Shown here in pieces: positions 25,994 through 33,435 of a DNA stretch of 36,957 nucleotides. Position 1 is the first letter of the stretch. Each line of letters opens with the position of its first letter. Below the pieces are notes generated by a model, which worked only from the letters and a program-made list of their open reading frames with translations, made no database searches and was not told the origin of the DNA. The position numbers were made by a program, and so were the translations under genes. Origin of the DNA: Brevundimonas sp. (lineage in GTDB: Bacteria > Pseudomonadota > Alphaproteobacteria > Caulobacterales > Caulobacteraceae); contig NZ_JAUSOE010000156.1 in the NCBI RefSeq assembly GCF_030656255.1, positions 1-36,957 on the forward strand, given 5' to 3'.

Positions 25994-26647
25994 CTAATTA
26001 TTCAATCTAAGATTGAAGTTCTTAACCGCTGAAGCTGGACCTTGGTCATAGGACCAGACCCCGGCGCTGACGGCGATGAAATCGGCGCCCGCGCGCGCCA
26101 CCTCCGCCGCCGTCTCGACGGTGATGCCGCCGATGGCGACGCAGGGCATCTCGACCGTCTCCTGCCAGACGGTCAGGATCTCAAGACCGGGCCGGTGGGC
26201 CGTCGTCTTGGTGTCGGTCGGATAGAAGGCGCCGAAGGCGACATAATCCGCCCCGCCCTCGGCCGCGTCCCAGGCCAGGTCGCGGTCGTCGTGGCAGGTC
26301 ACGCCGATCATGGCGTCCGGTCCCAGGATGCGCCGCGCCTCGGCCAGCGAGCCGTCCTCCTGGCCGATATGAACCCCGTCGCAACCCGTGGCCTTGGCCA
26401 GATCGGGTCGGTCGTTCAGCAGGACCGCCACCCCATGCCGCCTTGCGATCGGCGCCAGCCGCTCCACCGCCGCACGGATCGTCTCATCGTCAGCGGGCTT
26501 CAGCCGAATCTGCAGGGCCGCCACGTCGCCGGCGCCCAGGGCCTCGTCCAGGGTCGCGGCGAAGGCGTCCAGATCGGGAATCGCGGGCGGGGTGATCAGA
26601 TACAGCCGGCAGGGCGGGCGGTCGGGAACGGTCGGGGTTCTGGCCAT
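25994..26647 (-). CDS. thiE: Thiamine phosphate synthase
   Basis: ThiE joins the pyrimidine diphosphate and thiazole phosphate to make thiamine phosphate. The product is 217 residues from the ATG at 26647. Conserved blocks are visible: [35 protein letters not shown] and [15 protein letters not shown], with CVAIGGIT late in the barrel. These fit ThiE; TenI, a close relative without synthase activity, is an alternative. The frame is open further upstream, but the extra residues look unrelated. A 17-base palindrome sits in its last codons. Confidence 0.85.
   Translation of the reverse strand: MARTPTVPDRPPCRLYLITPPAIPDLDAFAATLDEALGAGDVAALQIRLKPADDETIRAAVERLAPIARRHGVAVLLNDRPDLAKATGCDGVHIGQEDGSLAEARRILGPDAMIGVTCHDDRDLAWDAAEGGADYVAFGAFYPTDTKTTAHRPGLEILTVWQETVEMPCVAIGGITVETAAEVARAGADFIAVSAGVWSYDQGPASAVKNFNLRLNN
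26001..26017. promoter_or_regulatory. Palindrome in the end of thiE, possible operator or stem
   Basis: TTCAATCT and AGATTGAA form a perfect inverted repeat around a single base. It is AT-rich in GC-rich surroundings and lies about 80-100 bases upstream of the histidine kinase start. It could be an operator for that gene, or chance in the coding sequence. Confidence 0.25.
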
Positions 26648-26714
26648 GGGGCTGACTTCCCCCTCCTGCGACCATTCGTCAACGGGTCCGTCGCCGCACA
26701 CCCATGCGAACGAC

Positions 26715-26742
26715 TTGCAATCGCCTTAAGGGGTGCTATAGC
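26715..26742 (+). promoter_or_regulatory. Candidate bfd promoter
   Basis: TTGCAA and TATAGC are separated by 16 bases, a good match for a sigma-70-type promoter. The GTG start of bfd follows about 37 bases after the -10 box. Confidence 0.5.
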
Positions 26743-26759
26743 GAACCATTCTCAGTCGG
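26741..26759 (+). promoter_or_regulatory. Possible Fur-type iron box before bfd
   Basis: Just downstream of the candidate -10, GCGAACCATTCTCAGTCGG contains ATTCTCA, the half-site core of Fur boxes (compare GAGAATGATTCTC). The second half is weak. Its place at the likely start of transcription and the iron-related gene support the guess, but the match is partial. Confidence 0.35.
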
Positions 26760-26778
26760 TGGAACGCGTAGAAATCTC

Positions 26779-26964
26779 GTGTACGTCTGTAACTGCAATG
26801 GTCTTCGCAAGCGGGATGTGGCCCAGGCCATCGAGGCTGGCGCCTGTCGGCCGCGCGACATCTTCGCCAGCCACCAGTGCCAGGCCCAATGCGCCAAATG
26901 CGTCTGCGAAATGCGCCAGATGATCCAGGACAGCCGCGAAGCCTTCGCGCTAGCGGCAGAATAG
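26779..26964 (+). CDS. bfd: Bacterioferritin-associated ferredoxin
   Basis: Bfd is a small [2Fe-2S] protein that docks on bacterioferritin and passes electrons to release stored iron. The 61-residue product starts at the GTG at 26779 (reads VYVCNCNGL). It has the family's Cys pattern: Cys4 and Cys6, then the CAKC pair at 38-41, with three further cysteines at 23, 34 and 43. An upstream extension of the frame crosses the promoter and is not used. bfr follows 138 bases later on the same strand. Bfd genes are usually induced by iron starvation. Confidence 0.9.
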   Translation: MYVCNCNGLRKRDVAQAIEAGACRPRDIFASHQCQAQCAKCVCEMRQMIQDSREAFALAAE

Positions 26965-27064
26965 CCCCTCGCTTGCTGCCGAAAATCACTCGCACTATCA
27001 ATGCAGTGATAAAAACTCGCAAATAAGCATGGTCGATTTTACTGTGGTATTGCGTCGCTCGACA

Positions 27065-27082
27065 GACGGCGAAGGCGCCGTC
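27065..27082 (+). promoter_or_regulatory. Hairpin in the bfr 5' leader
   Basis: GACGGCG and CGCCGTC form a perfect 7-bp stem with an AAGG loop, 20 bases before the bfr start codon. It could tune mRNA stability or translation, but no known element is recognised. Confidence 0.3.
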
Positions 27083-27102
27083 GCAAGACCAAGGACACGG
27101 CC

Positions 27103-27603
27103 ATGAAGGGCGACCCCGCTATCCTCCGCACGCTGAACGCGGTGCTCACCAACGAGCTGACGGCGGTGAACCAGTATTTCCTGCATGCGCGCATGTTCGA
27201 AAGCTGGGGTCTGGCCCACCTGGGGCACGTCATCTACGAAGAATCGATCGGCGAGATGAAGCACGCCGACATGCTGATCAAACGCATCCTCTTCCTGGAC
27301 GGCCTGCCGAATCTGCAGGACCTGCACAAGCTGAAGGTCGGCGAAGATCCGATCGAATGCCTGGGCGCCGACCTGCAACTCGAGATCGACAGCCGGGGCG
27401 CAACGGCCGCCGCCGTGACCCTGTGTGAAGAAACCCGCGACTACGTCAGCCGCGACCTTCTGATGAAGATCCTCGCCGACACCGAGGAGCACATCGACTT
27501 CCTCGAAAACCAGCACAAGCTGATCGAACTGATGGGCGCGCAGAACTATCTGCAGTCGGCCATGAAGGAAATCGTCACCGACAACAGCGCCACCGGCGGC
27601 TGA
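27103..27603 (+). CDS. bfr: Bacterioferritin
   Basis: Bfr forms a 24-mer haem-containing shell that oxidises ferrous iron and stores it. The product has 166 residues, eight more than the E. coli protein. Ferroxidase residues Glu18, Glu51, His54, Glu94 and His130 align, and Met52 (GEMKHAD) is the haem axial ligand. At the position of Glu127 it has Thr, in DTEEHIDFLE. This variant is, to my knowledge, common in other bacterioferritins. A ribosome-binding site AAGGA lies just upstream. It ends seven bases before the convergent ABC permease gene. Confidence 0.95.
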   Translation: MKGDPAILRTLNAVLTNELTAVNQYFLHARMFESWGLAHLGHVIYEESIGEMKHADMLIKRILFLDGLPNLQDLHKLKVGEDPIECLGADLQLEIDSRGATAAAVTLCEETRDYVSRDLLMKILADTEEHIDFLENQHKLIELMGAQNYLQSAMKEIVTDNSATGG

Positions 27604-27609
27604 TCTGCC

Positions 27610-28335
27610 TCAGCGCACCTCGCGGCGGGCCAGGTGGATCACCGCCGCTGCGAGGACGACGAGCCCCAGACCGCCGCCCAGCGTCAAGGCGGTCTGGACG
27701 CGCCACGCCTCGGTCGCGAGGATATTCACCGGCATCTGCCAGGGCATGAAGACGCCCTGTTTTGCCGAAGTCGCGACGACGGCGAAGAAGGCGCCGCCGA
27801 TACCCAGCACCAGACCGGGCACGAAGCTGGCGAAGCGAATCGCCGTCCAGAACTGGATGGCGATCATCAGCACGGCCGCCACGGCGATCCGGATCAGGGT
27901 CCATGCATAGCCGGCCAGGTCCAGACGGCCGACCGCCGCGACCTCGGGTTTGACCATGCCGCCCAGGACGACCGCCCCGACCGTCATGCCCAGGACGGCG
28001 GCGCTCATCACCAGAACCAGACCGATCACGCAGATCGCCTTCGACGCATAGAGGGTCCAGCGCGGAACCGGCAGGGCGCGCAGATGGTCCCAGCTGCGCG
28101 GCGCATGTTCCATCTGGGCGATCAGGGCGGTCAGGGCGGTGACGCACATGGGCATCAGGAAATAGGCCCATATGGCCAGGCCGCTGCCGATCCACATGTC
28201 CCATTCCGACGGCTGCCGCGAACGCAACATCATGGCGAAGGCGAAGACGGCGATCAGGGCCGGGGCGGCCGCCGCCAGCAGCAAGGCCAGCGACCGGTTC
28301 AGCTTGCGGATTTCGACGGACAGGACGGCGAGCAT
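27610..28335 (-). CDS. ABC-2 type membrane permease
   Basis: The 241-residue integral membrane protein has about six hydrophobic segments (around 17-37, 52-70, 104-130, 147-170, 172-195 and 217-235). It begins VEIRKLNRSLALLLA and fits the ABC-2 permease group that includes peptide immunity and lipid or drug export systems. It overlaps the stop codon of the ATPase gene by one base (TGATG), so the two form one transporter. The substrate is not evident. Confidence 0.8.
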   Translation of the reverse strand: MLAVLSVEIRKLNRSLALLLAAAAPALIAVFAFAMMLRSRQPSEWDMWIGSGLAIWAYFLMPMCVTALTALIAQMEHAPRSWDHLRALPVPRWTLYASKAICVIGLVLVMSAAVLGMTVGAVVLGGMVKPEVAAVGRLDLAGYAWTLIRIAVAAVLMIAIQFWTAIRFASFVPGLVLGIGGAFFAVVATSAKQGVFMPWQMPVNILATEAWRVQTALTLGGGLGLVVLAAAVIHLARREVR

Positions 28336-29270
28336 CAGACGGTCTCCATAGGGCGGGAGGGGTTTGGGGCGGAGGCGGCGCGGTAGATGCTTTCCAGCGA
28401 ACGGGCGCGCGGCCCTATGGCGAAGACGGACACGCCGGCGGCGACCAGATCGCGATTGAGGGCGGCGGAGACCTCGTCGTGATCGTCGCCGGGACGCAGC
28501 CGGGCCACCAGGCCTTCGGCGTCCTTGCTCAGGGTCAGGTCACGGGTCCGCAGCACCGCACAGGCCCGATCCGGATCATCGACGCGCAGACCGATCTCGG
28601 GCGCCAGATCGGCCTTCAACCGGCTCAGTTCACCCTCCACCACCAGCCGACCCTCGTGAATGATGCCGACGTGGCTGGCCGTCTGTTCGATCTCGCCCAG
28701 CAGGTGGCTGGACAGCAGCACGGTCGCCCCTGCCCGGTCCGGCAGTTCGCGCAGGAAGCGTCGCATGTCCGCAATGCCGTCGGGATCCAGGCCGTTGGTC
28801 GGCTCGTCAAGCAGGAGCACCGGCGGCGAACCCAGCATGGCCCGCGCGATCCCCAGCCTCTGACGCATGCCCAGGGAATAGTCGCTGACCCGGCGACCGC
28901 CGTCGCGCAACATGTCGACCACCGCCAGCACCCGGTCGATCTCGGTCGCCGGCAGGCCCAGCAGGCGTCGGGACAGGTCCAGGTTCTCGCGGCCCGTCAG
29001 ATGGACGTAGAAGCCATGCGCCTCCAGCAGGGCGCCGATCTTGCGCGCCGCCCCCATTCGGTCCCGCTCTACATCGACGCCGCAAATCCGCGCCACGCCC
29101 GAGGTCGGCCGCAACAGGCCGATCAGCATCTTCATCGTCGTGGTCTTGCCCGCGCCGTTGCGGCCCAGAAAGCCGTAAACCGCCCGGTCCGGCGCCGACA
29201 TGGACACCGCGTCCACCACCCGCCGACTTCCGAAGACCCGCGTCAGCCCCTCCGTCTCGATCGCCGCCAT
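28335..29270 (-). CDS. ABC transporter ATP-binding protein
   Basis: The 311-residue cytoplasmic ATPase powers the permease encoded next. Its nucleotide-binding motifs are all intact: Walker A GRNGAGKTT (36-44), signature YSLGMRQRLG (131-140) and Walker B VLLLDEPTNG with LDPDG (151-165). An extra C-terminal domain of about 90 residues follows, as in CcmA- and bacitracin-resistance-type ATPases. It is encoded divergently from the DUF2975/HTH pair with a 96-base AT-rich gap, suggesting a shared control region. The substrate is unknown. Confidence 0.92.
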   Translation of the reverse strand: MAAIETEGLTRVFGSRRVVDAVSMSAPDRAVYGFLGRNGAGKTTTMKMLIGLLRPTSGVARICGVDVERDRMGAARKIGALLEAHGFYVHLTGRENLDLSRRLLGLPATEIDRVLAVVDMLRDGGRRVSDYSLGMRQRLGIARAMLGSPPVLLLDEPTNGLDPDGIADMRRFLRELPDRAGATVLLSSHLLGEIEQTASHVGIIHEGRLVVEGELSRLKADLAPEIGLRVDDPDRACAVLRTRDLTLSKDAEGLVARLRPGDDHDEVSAALNRDLVAAGVSVFAIGPRARSLESIYRAASAPNPSRPMETV

Positions 29271-29366
29271 GCCGCGCCCTTTCGTTTAACTCTTAGATAA
29301 AGTTGCAGGCGGTCTATTTTTAAGTCAAGATTAAAGACAAGACAGGTTTCCAGCCCCGGACAGACC
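29271..29366. promoter_or_regulatory. AT-rich divergent control region
   Basis: These 96 bases separate the ABC ATPase and DUF2975 genes, which point away from each other. AT content is much higher than in neighbouring DNA, and there are candidate boxes on both strands (for example TTGACT on the minus strand). I cannot define exact promoters, nor a clear operator for the HTH protein. Confidence 0.45.
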
Positions 29367-29852
29367 ATGGCCGCCGACGATCTCGCCCGCTTCCGCCGCA
29401 TGTGCCGCCAGTTCCGCTGGCTCGCGATCTTCATGGTCTGCAGCGTCGGCGGGCTGTTGGCCTTGGCGCCGGTGGCGTTCTTCATGGCCGGTGAACAGCG
29501 CCCAGTCCTGCTCCTGCTTCGGGAGATCGTCTGGGCCTCGCCGACGCTTCTCTACCTCTTCGCCGTCTGGTCGATCGGGTCGGCGCTGGGACAACTGGCC
29601 AAGGGGCGGTTGATCCAGCCCACTCTGTCGGACGCCCTGCGCCGCGTCGGGTTGGCGCTGGGCTTTGGCGGCCTGCTCAGCGTCTTCGGCATCACCAACC
29701 TGATGCGGCTGCTGGGCGACGAACGCAGCAGTTGGGCCTATTTCGACGTCGCCGGCATGACCCTGGGCATGATCGGCGGCGCCCTCTTCCTGCTGGGACG
29801 GGTGATCGATCAGGCGGGCCTGTTGCAGGCCGAGATGGACGAAATGATCTGA
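29367..29852 (+). CDS. DUF2975 family membrane protein
   Basis: The 161-residue protein has four predicted membrane segments (about 17-40, 48-71, 90-112 and 124-147). Size, topology and the neighbouring HTH gene fit the DUF2975 group, small membrane proteins commonly encoded before a YozG-like regulator. The molecular function of that group is not known. Its stop codon is directly followed by the ATG of the HTH gene. Confidence 0.7.
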   Translation: MAADDLARFRRMCRQFRWLAIFMVCSVGGLLALAPVAFFMAGEQRPVLLLLREIVWASPTLLYLFAVWSIGSALGQLAKGRLIQPTLSDALRRVGLALGFGGLLSVFGITNLMRLLGDERSSWAYFDVAGMTLGMIGGALFLLGRVIDQAGLLQAEMDEMI

Positions 29853-30095
29853 ATGCCCGTTCGCGTGACCCTGAATGATCTGATGGTCCGCAAGGGCCTG
29901 AAGGCGCGCGATGTCGCCGCCCAGGTCGGCCTGAGCGAAACCCAGTTCTCCCTGTTCCGGTCCGGCAAGGTGAAGGGCATCCGCTTCAGCACCCTGTCGC
30001 GACTGTGCGCCGTGCTGGAGTGCCGTCCCGGCGACCTGCTGGACTATGATTTCGATCCGCGCGAGATGGAACCGGTCGAGCCGGAAGAGGTCTGA
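29853..30095 (+). CDS. Small Xre/YozG-like helix-turn-helix protein
   Basis: The 80-residue product is a Cro/CI-type HTH protein: LNDLMVRKGLKARDVAAQVGLSETQFSLFRSGKVKGIRFSTLSRLCAVLECRPGDLLDYD, split here by helix. The C-terminus is acidic (PREMEPVEPEEV). It starts immediately after the DUF2975 stop with no spacer, so translation is coupled. It probably regulates its own operon or the divergent ABC genes, though the target is not shown by the sequence. Confidence 0.8.
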   Translation: MPVRVTLNDLMVRKGLKARDVAAQVGLSETQFSLFRSGKVKGIRFSTLSRLCAVLECRPGDLLDYDFDPREMEPVEPEEV

Positions 30096-30150
30096 CGGAA
30101 CCGCGCCCGGTCCCGGCCATTAGATTTCGACGGGCAAGCTGGAGTGGGCC

Positions 30151-30711
30151 ATGACGGATATCGACGACGCCATTGATGAAGTGCGCGACGCGGCGGTGGA
30201 CCTGCTGAACAGCCAGGGGCGCAGCGCCGGGCATGTGGCGATGGGCGTCGCCTTGACGGTGGGGTTCGCCTTGCTGGCGACGGCCATCGCTTCGGGCGCC
30301 CTGCAGCCCCGACGATCGCTGAAACAGGTTCGCGGCAGGGACCTGCCCATCACCGAAAAGCCGCGCGGGACCTTCAGCCTGATCCTACCGGCGGTGTTTT
30401 CGGCCACCACCCTGTCGGCGGTGCGGGTCTGGAACGCACCTCCGGCCCGCGAGCGGACCACGGCCATGGGCCTGTGGGTCGCGGCTCAGACCGTCAATGC
30501 GGTCTGGCTGGGTCTGCGCCCGTCGTCCATGTGGAAACAGGTGCTGGCGGCCATGTCGTCGGCGGGCCTGGCCGCCGCCTTCGCCCATGAGGCGCGCAAG
30601 CTGGACGAGGGAGCCGGCAAGATGGCCGCGCCGACCGGCTCAGGGGTGCGGCTGGGCAACTTCCTGCATCGCAAGGCCGATCAGGCGTCGAACGACCGCA
30701 CCCTGCATTAG
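30151..30711 (+). CDS. Membrane protein of unknown function
   Basis: The 186-residue protein has about four membrane segments (around 28-48, 75-93, 103-122 and 126-146). It has a soluble acidic start and a short tail. The central part ([20 protein letters not shown] with NAVWLGLRP) faintly recalls TspO/MBR-type Trp-rich membrane proteins. I would not name it so without a search. A ribosome-binding site (GGAG) lies eight bases upstream of the ATG at 30151. Confidence 0.55.
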   Translation: MTDIDDAIDEVRDAAVDLLNSQGRSAGHVAMGVALTVGFALLATAIASGALQPRRSLKQVRGRDLPITEKPRGTFSLILPAVFSATTLSAVRVWNAPPARERTTAMGLWVAAQTVNAVWLGLRPSSMWKQVLAAMSSAGLAAAFAHEARKLDEGAGKMAAPTGSGVRLGNFLHRKADQASNDRTLH

Positions 30712-30827
30712 GGCCGCCTTGCCCTTTGCCCTCCTTGCCCTTTGTAAGGGCTTACTCTAGGGATCGCGCCCTATTCGCCACGCCCCATCCGGGCGCGTGG
30801 GCGCAACCCCATTCCCGATGTGACCCC

Positions 30828-31394
30828 ATGAAGATCAACGGCAACACCATCAAGCCCGGCATGGTCCTGCAGCACAATGGCGGCCTGTGGGTCGTCACCA
30901 AGGCCAGCCACGTCAAGCCCGGCAAGGGCGGCGCCTTCGCCAACGTCGAGGCCAAGAACCTCGAGACCGGCAACAAGCTGAACGAACGCTTCCGGTCGGA
31001 AGACAAGGTCGAGCGCGTGACGCTGGAGCAGAAGGACTTCTCCTATCTGTTCGACAACGGCGACAGCCTGGTCTTCATGGACGACGTCAACTACGAGCAG
31101 ATCGAACTGCAGAAGGACTGGGTCGGCGATGATCGCATCCCCTATCTGCAAGAAGGCATGAAGGTCGTCATCGAAATGCACGATGAGCGTCCGATCGGCC
31201 TGTCGCTGCCGGATCAGGTCGTGCTGGAAGTCGCCGAGACCGAGCCGACCGTGAAGGGCCAGACGGCTTCCTCCTCCTACAAGCCCGCCATGGCGTCGAA
31301 CGGCGTCCGCATCATGATCCCGCCCTATATGTCGGCGGGCGAGCGGATCATCGTCGACACCGCGACCGGCGAATACGTGCGCCGCGCGGACTGA
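30828..31394 (+). CDS. efp: Translation elongation factor P
   Basis: EF-P rescues ribosomes stalled at polyproline stretches by binding near the P-site tRNA. The product has 188 residues from the ATG at 30828 ([19 protein letters not shown]). The KPGKGGAF loop holds the lysine (Lys33) at the position modified in many EF-Ps. The C-terminal OB signature ([20 protein letters not shown]) is present. The frame is open farther upstream, but that part is intergenic. A GCCCTT/AAGGGC hairpin lies in the leader. It should matter for the Pro-rich proteins in this genome. Confidence 0.97.
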   Translation: MKINGNTIKPGMVLQHNGGLWVVTKASHVKPGKGGAFANVEAKNLETGNKLNERFRSEDKVERVTLEQKDFSYLFDNGDSLVFMDDVNYEQIELQKDWVGDDRIPYLQEGMKVVIEMHDERPIGLSLPDQVVLEVAETEPTVKGQTASSSYKPAMASNGVRIMIPPYMSAGERIIVDTATGEYVRRAD

Positions 31395-31403
31395 CACCGA
31401 CTG

Positions 31404-31432
31404 CCGGCCTCATTCGGGGCCGTTCCCTTTCT
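31404..31432 (+). terminator. Weak candidate terminator after efp
   Basis: CGGCC and GGCCG form a 5-bp stem around an 8-nt loop, followed by a pyrimidine-rich TTCCCTTTCTT. The position, 10 bases after the efp stop codon, is right, but the stem is short. Confidence 0.3.
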
Positions 31433-31501
31433 TGCACTTCTCCGCATCTCCGGGCTCCAAGAATGGGCCTTTTCAGGACATGCGGACCAGGAGATCCGCC
31501 G

Positions 31502-32308
31502 ATGGCCCTCGCTTCCGCCCTGCTCCAAGTCATGCTCGACGCGGTGCGCAAGACCGCACGCCCCATGCTGCGCGACTTCGGCGAGGTGTCGCAGCTTCAG
31601 GTGTCGAGGAAGGGGCCGGGCGATTTCGTCACGACCGCCGACCTGCGCGCCGAAGACACCCTGTACGAACTGCTGATGAAGGCCCGCCCCGGCTATGGCT
31701 TCCTGGGCGAGGAACGCGGCATGATCGAGGGGACCGACAAGTCCCACACCTGGATCGTCGATCCCATCGACGGCACCACCAACTTCATGCACGCCATGCC
31801 GCACTTCGCCGTCACCGTGGGCCTGGAGCGTCGTGCGCCGGATGGCTCGACGGAGATCGTCGCCGGCGTGACCTACAACCCCGTCATGAACGAGCTGTTC
31901 TGGGCCGAAAAGGGCAAGGGCTGCTATCTGAACGACCAGCGGATCCGCGTCGCCGGCCGTCGCGACCTGTCGGAAAGCCTGGTCGCCACCGGCCTGCCAT
32001 TCATCGGCAAGACGGGCCACGCCCAGGCGATCAAGGACATTCACGCCATCGGCCAGCGCGTCGCCGGCATCCGCCGCCTGGGCTCGGCCGCCCTCGACTT
32101 CGCCTGGGTCGCGGCCGGTCGCTACGACGCCTATTATGAGCGCGGCCTGAAGCCCTGGGACGTGGCGGCGGGCATCCTGTTCGTCACCGAAGCCGGCGGT
32201 TCCGTGACGACCATCGAAGCGGACGGCGATCCCAAGACGGGCGTGTCGATCCTGGCCAGCAACAGCGAGCTTCATCCGCAGCTGCGCAAGGTGCTGCAGG
32301 GCGGCTGA
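31502..32308 (+). CDS. suhB: Inositol monophosphatase (SuhB) family protein
   Basis: This is a magnesium-dependent phosphatase fold of the inositol monophosphatase family; SuhB also assists ribosomal RNA transcription in some bacteria. The product has 268 residues from the ATG at 31502, which has AGGAG nine bases upstream. The metal-binding motifs are intact: GFLGEERG, WIVDPIDGTTNF and KPWDVAAG. The symbol is tentative: the fold is sure, but the physiological substrate (inositol phosphate or another sugar or nucleotide phosphate) is not. Confidence 0.85.
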   Translation: MALASALLQVMLDAVRKTARPMLRDFGEVSQLQVSRKGPGDFVTTADLRAEDTLYELLMKARPGYGFLGEERGMIEGTDKSHTWIVDPIDGTTNFMHAMPHFAVTVGLERRAPDGSTEIVAGVTYNPVMNELFWAEKGKGCYLNDQRIRVAGRRDLSESLVATGLPFIGKTGHAQAIKDIHAIGQRVAGIRRLGSAALDFAWVAAGRYDAYYERGLKPWDVAAGILFVTEAGGSVTTIEADGDPKTGVSILASNSELHPQLRKVLQGG

Positions 32309-32322
32309 GGCCGCACAGCCGC

Positions 32323-32350
32323 CTCTCCCTCCCCGTCCGGGAAGGGAGAG
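32323..32350. repeat. Intergenic palindrome, CTCTCCCT/AGGGAGAG
   Basis: CTCTCCCTCCCC and GGGAAGGGAGAG pair at 11 of 12 positions around a GTCC loop. There is no T-run, so it is not a typical terminator. It stands alone after the phosphatase gene and looks like a dispersed intergenic palindrome, although only one copy is present here. Confidence 0.5.
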
Positions 32351-32396
32351 CGTCCGTCGTCATTTGCTTGTCGTGCGCCTGCCCTATCCCTCGGGC

Positions 32397-33422
32397 ATGA
32401 TCCGCGCCATCGTCACCGCCCTCGCCCTGCTCGTTGGAACGCCCGCCGTGGCCCAGCCCCTGATCATCGCCCATCGCGGCGCGTCCGGCGAACGGCCGGA
32501 GCATACGCGCGCGGCCTATGAACTGGCGATCGAACAGGGCGCGGACGTGATCGAGCCGGACCTGGTCATGTCCAGGGACGGGGTCTTCATCGACCGGCAC
32601 GAGAACGAGATCAGCGGCACGACCAATGTGGCCGACCGGCCTGAGTTCGCCGAGCGCAAGACCACCAAGACCATCGACGGCGTGGCGACCACCGGCTGGT
32701 TCACCGAAGACTTCACCCTGGCGGAGTTGAAGACCCTGAGGGCGAAGGAACGGCTGCCCGAGTTCCGGCCCGGCAACGTCGCCTATGACGGGCAAGAACC
32801 CATCCTGACCTTCGACGAGGTCGTGGCCATCGCGCGCGAGGCCCCCGCCCGAACCGGCCGCACCATCGCCGTGGCGCCGGAGCTGAAGCATCCGACCTAT
32901 TTCGCCGCCATCGGCCTGCCGATGGAGGACGCCTTCGTGGCCGAACTGGAACGGCTGGGCCTGACCGGAGCCGATGCGCCCGTCATCGTCCAGTGTTTCG
33001 AAGTCGGGCCGCTGGAGCGGTTGTCACAGCGGATCGACGTCCCGCTGGCGCAACTGGTCAGCGCAGCCGGCGCGCCCGAAGACCGGCCGTCGCAGACCTA
33101 CGCCCAGATGATCACGCCACAGGGTTTGAAGGCCATGGCCGCCTATGCCGACTGGGTTGCGCCGGAGATGACCCTGGTCCTGCCGCGCGACGCTGAAGGC
33201 CGCACCACGGCGCCCAGCGCCCTGGTGGACGACGCCCATGCGGCGGGGCTGAAGGTGGTGATCTGGACCCTGCGGGCCGAGAACGCCTTCCTGCCCGTCG
33301 AACGGCGGCGGGGCGAAGGGTTCGCCGACCATGGCGATATGGCGGGCTACGCCGCCGCCTTCGCCGAGGCGGGGGTGGACGCGGTGTTCAGCGACTTCCC
33401 GGCCCTGGCGCGATCCAAGTAG
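32397..33422 (+). CDS. glpQ: Secreted glycerophosphodiester phosphodiesterase
   Basis: This enzyme hydrolyses deacylated phospholipids to glycerol 3-phosphate and an alcohol, in the periplasm. The product has 341 residues with a signal peptide (about 1-20, cut after AVA). The family motifs HRGASGERPEHT (His26, Arg27) and EPDLVMSRDGVFIDRHE (Glu53, Asp55, His68) are intact. I start at the ATG at 32397 because it begins the signal peptide; a TTG farther upstream is less likely. The symbol is by family; it resembles the periplasmic GlpQ type more than cytoplasmic UgpQ. Confidence 0.88.
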   Translation: MIRAIVTALALLVGTPAVAQPLIIAHRGASGERPEHTRAAYELAIEQGADVIEPDLVMSRDGVFIDRHENEISGTTNVADRPEFAERKTTKTIDGVATTGWFTEDFTLAELKTLRAKERLPEFRPGNVAYDGQEPILTFDEVVAIAREAPARTGRTIAVAPELKHPTYFAAIGLPMEDAFVAELERLGLTGADAPVIVQCFEVGPLERLSQRIDVPLAQLVSAAGAPEDRPSQTYAQMITPQGLKAMAAYADWVAPEMTLVLPRDAEGRTTAPSALVDDAHAAGLKVVIWTLRAENAFLPVERRRGEGFADHGDMAGYAAAFAEAGVDAVFSDFPALARSK

Positions 33423-33435
33423 TCGGACCGCGCGT

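Noticed and set aside
27478..27492. Thr at the Glu127 position of bacterioferritin as a lost ferroxidase site
   Set aside because: The DTEEH variant appears, from memory, in many bacterioferritins, so it is not good evidence of a defect; all other ligands are present.
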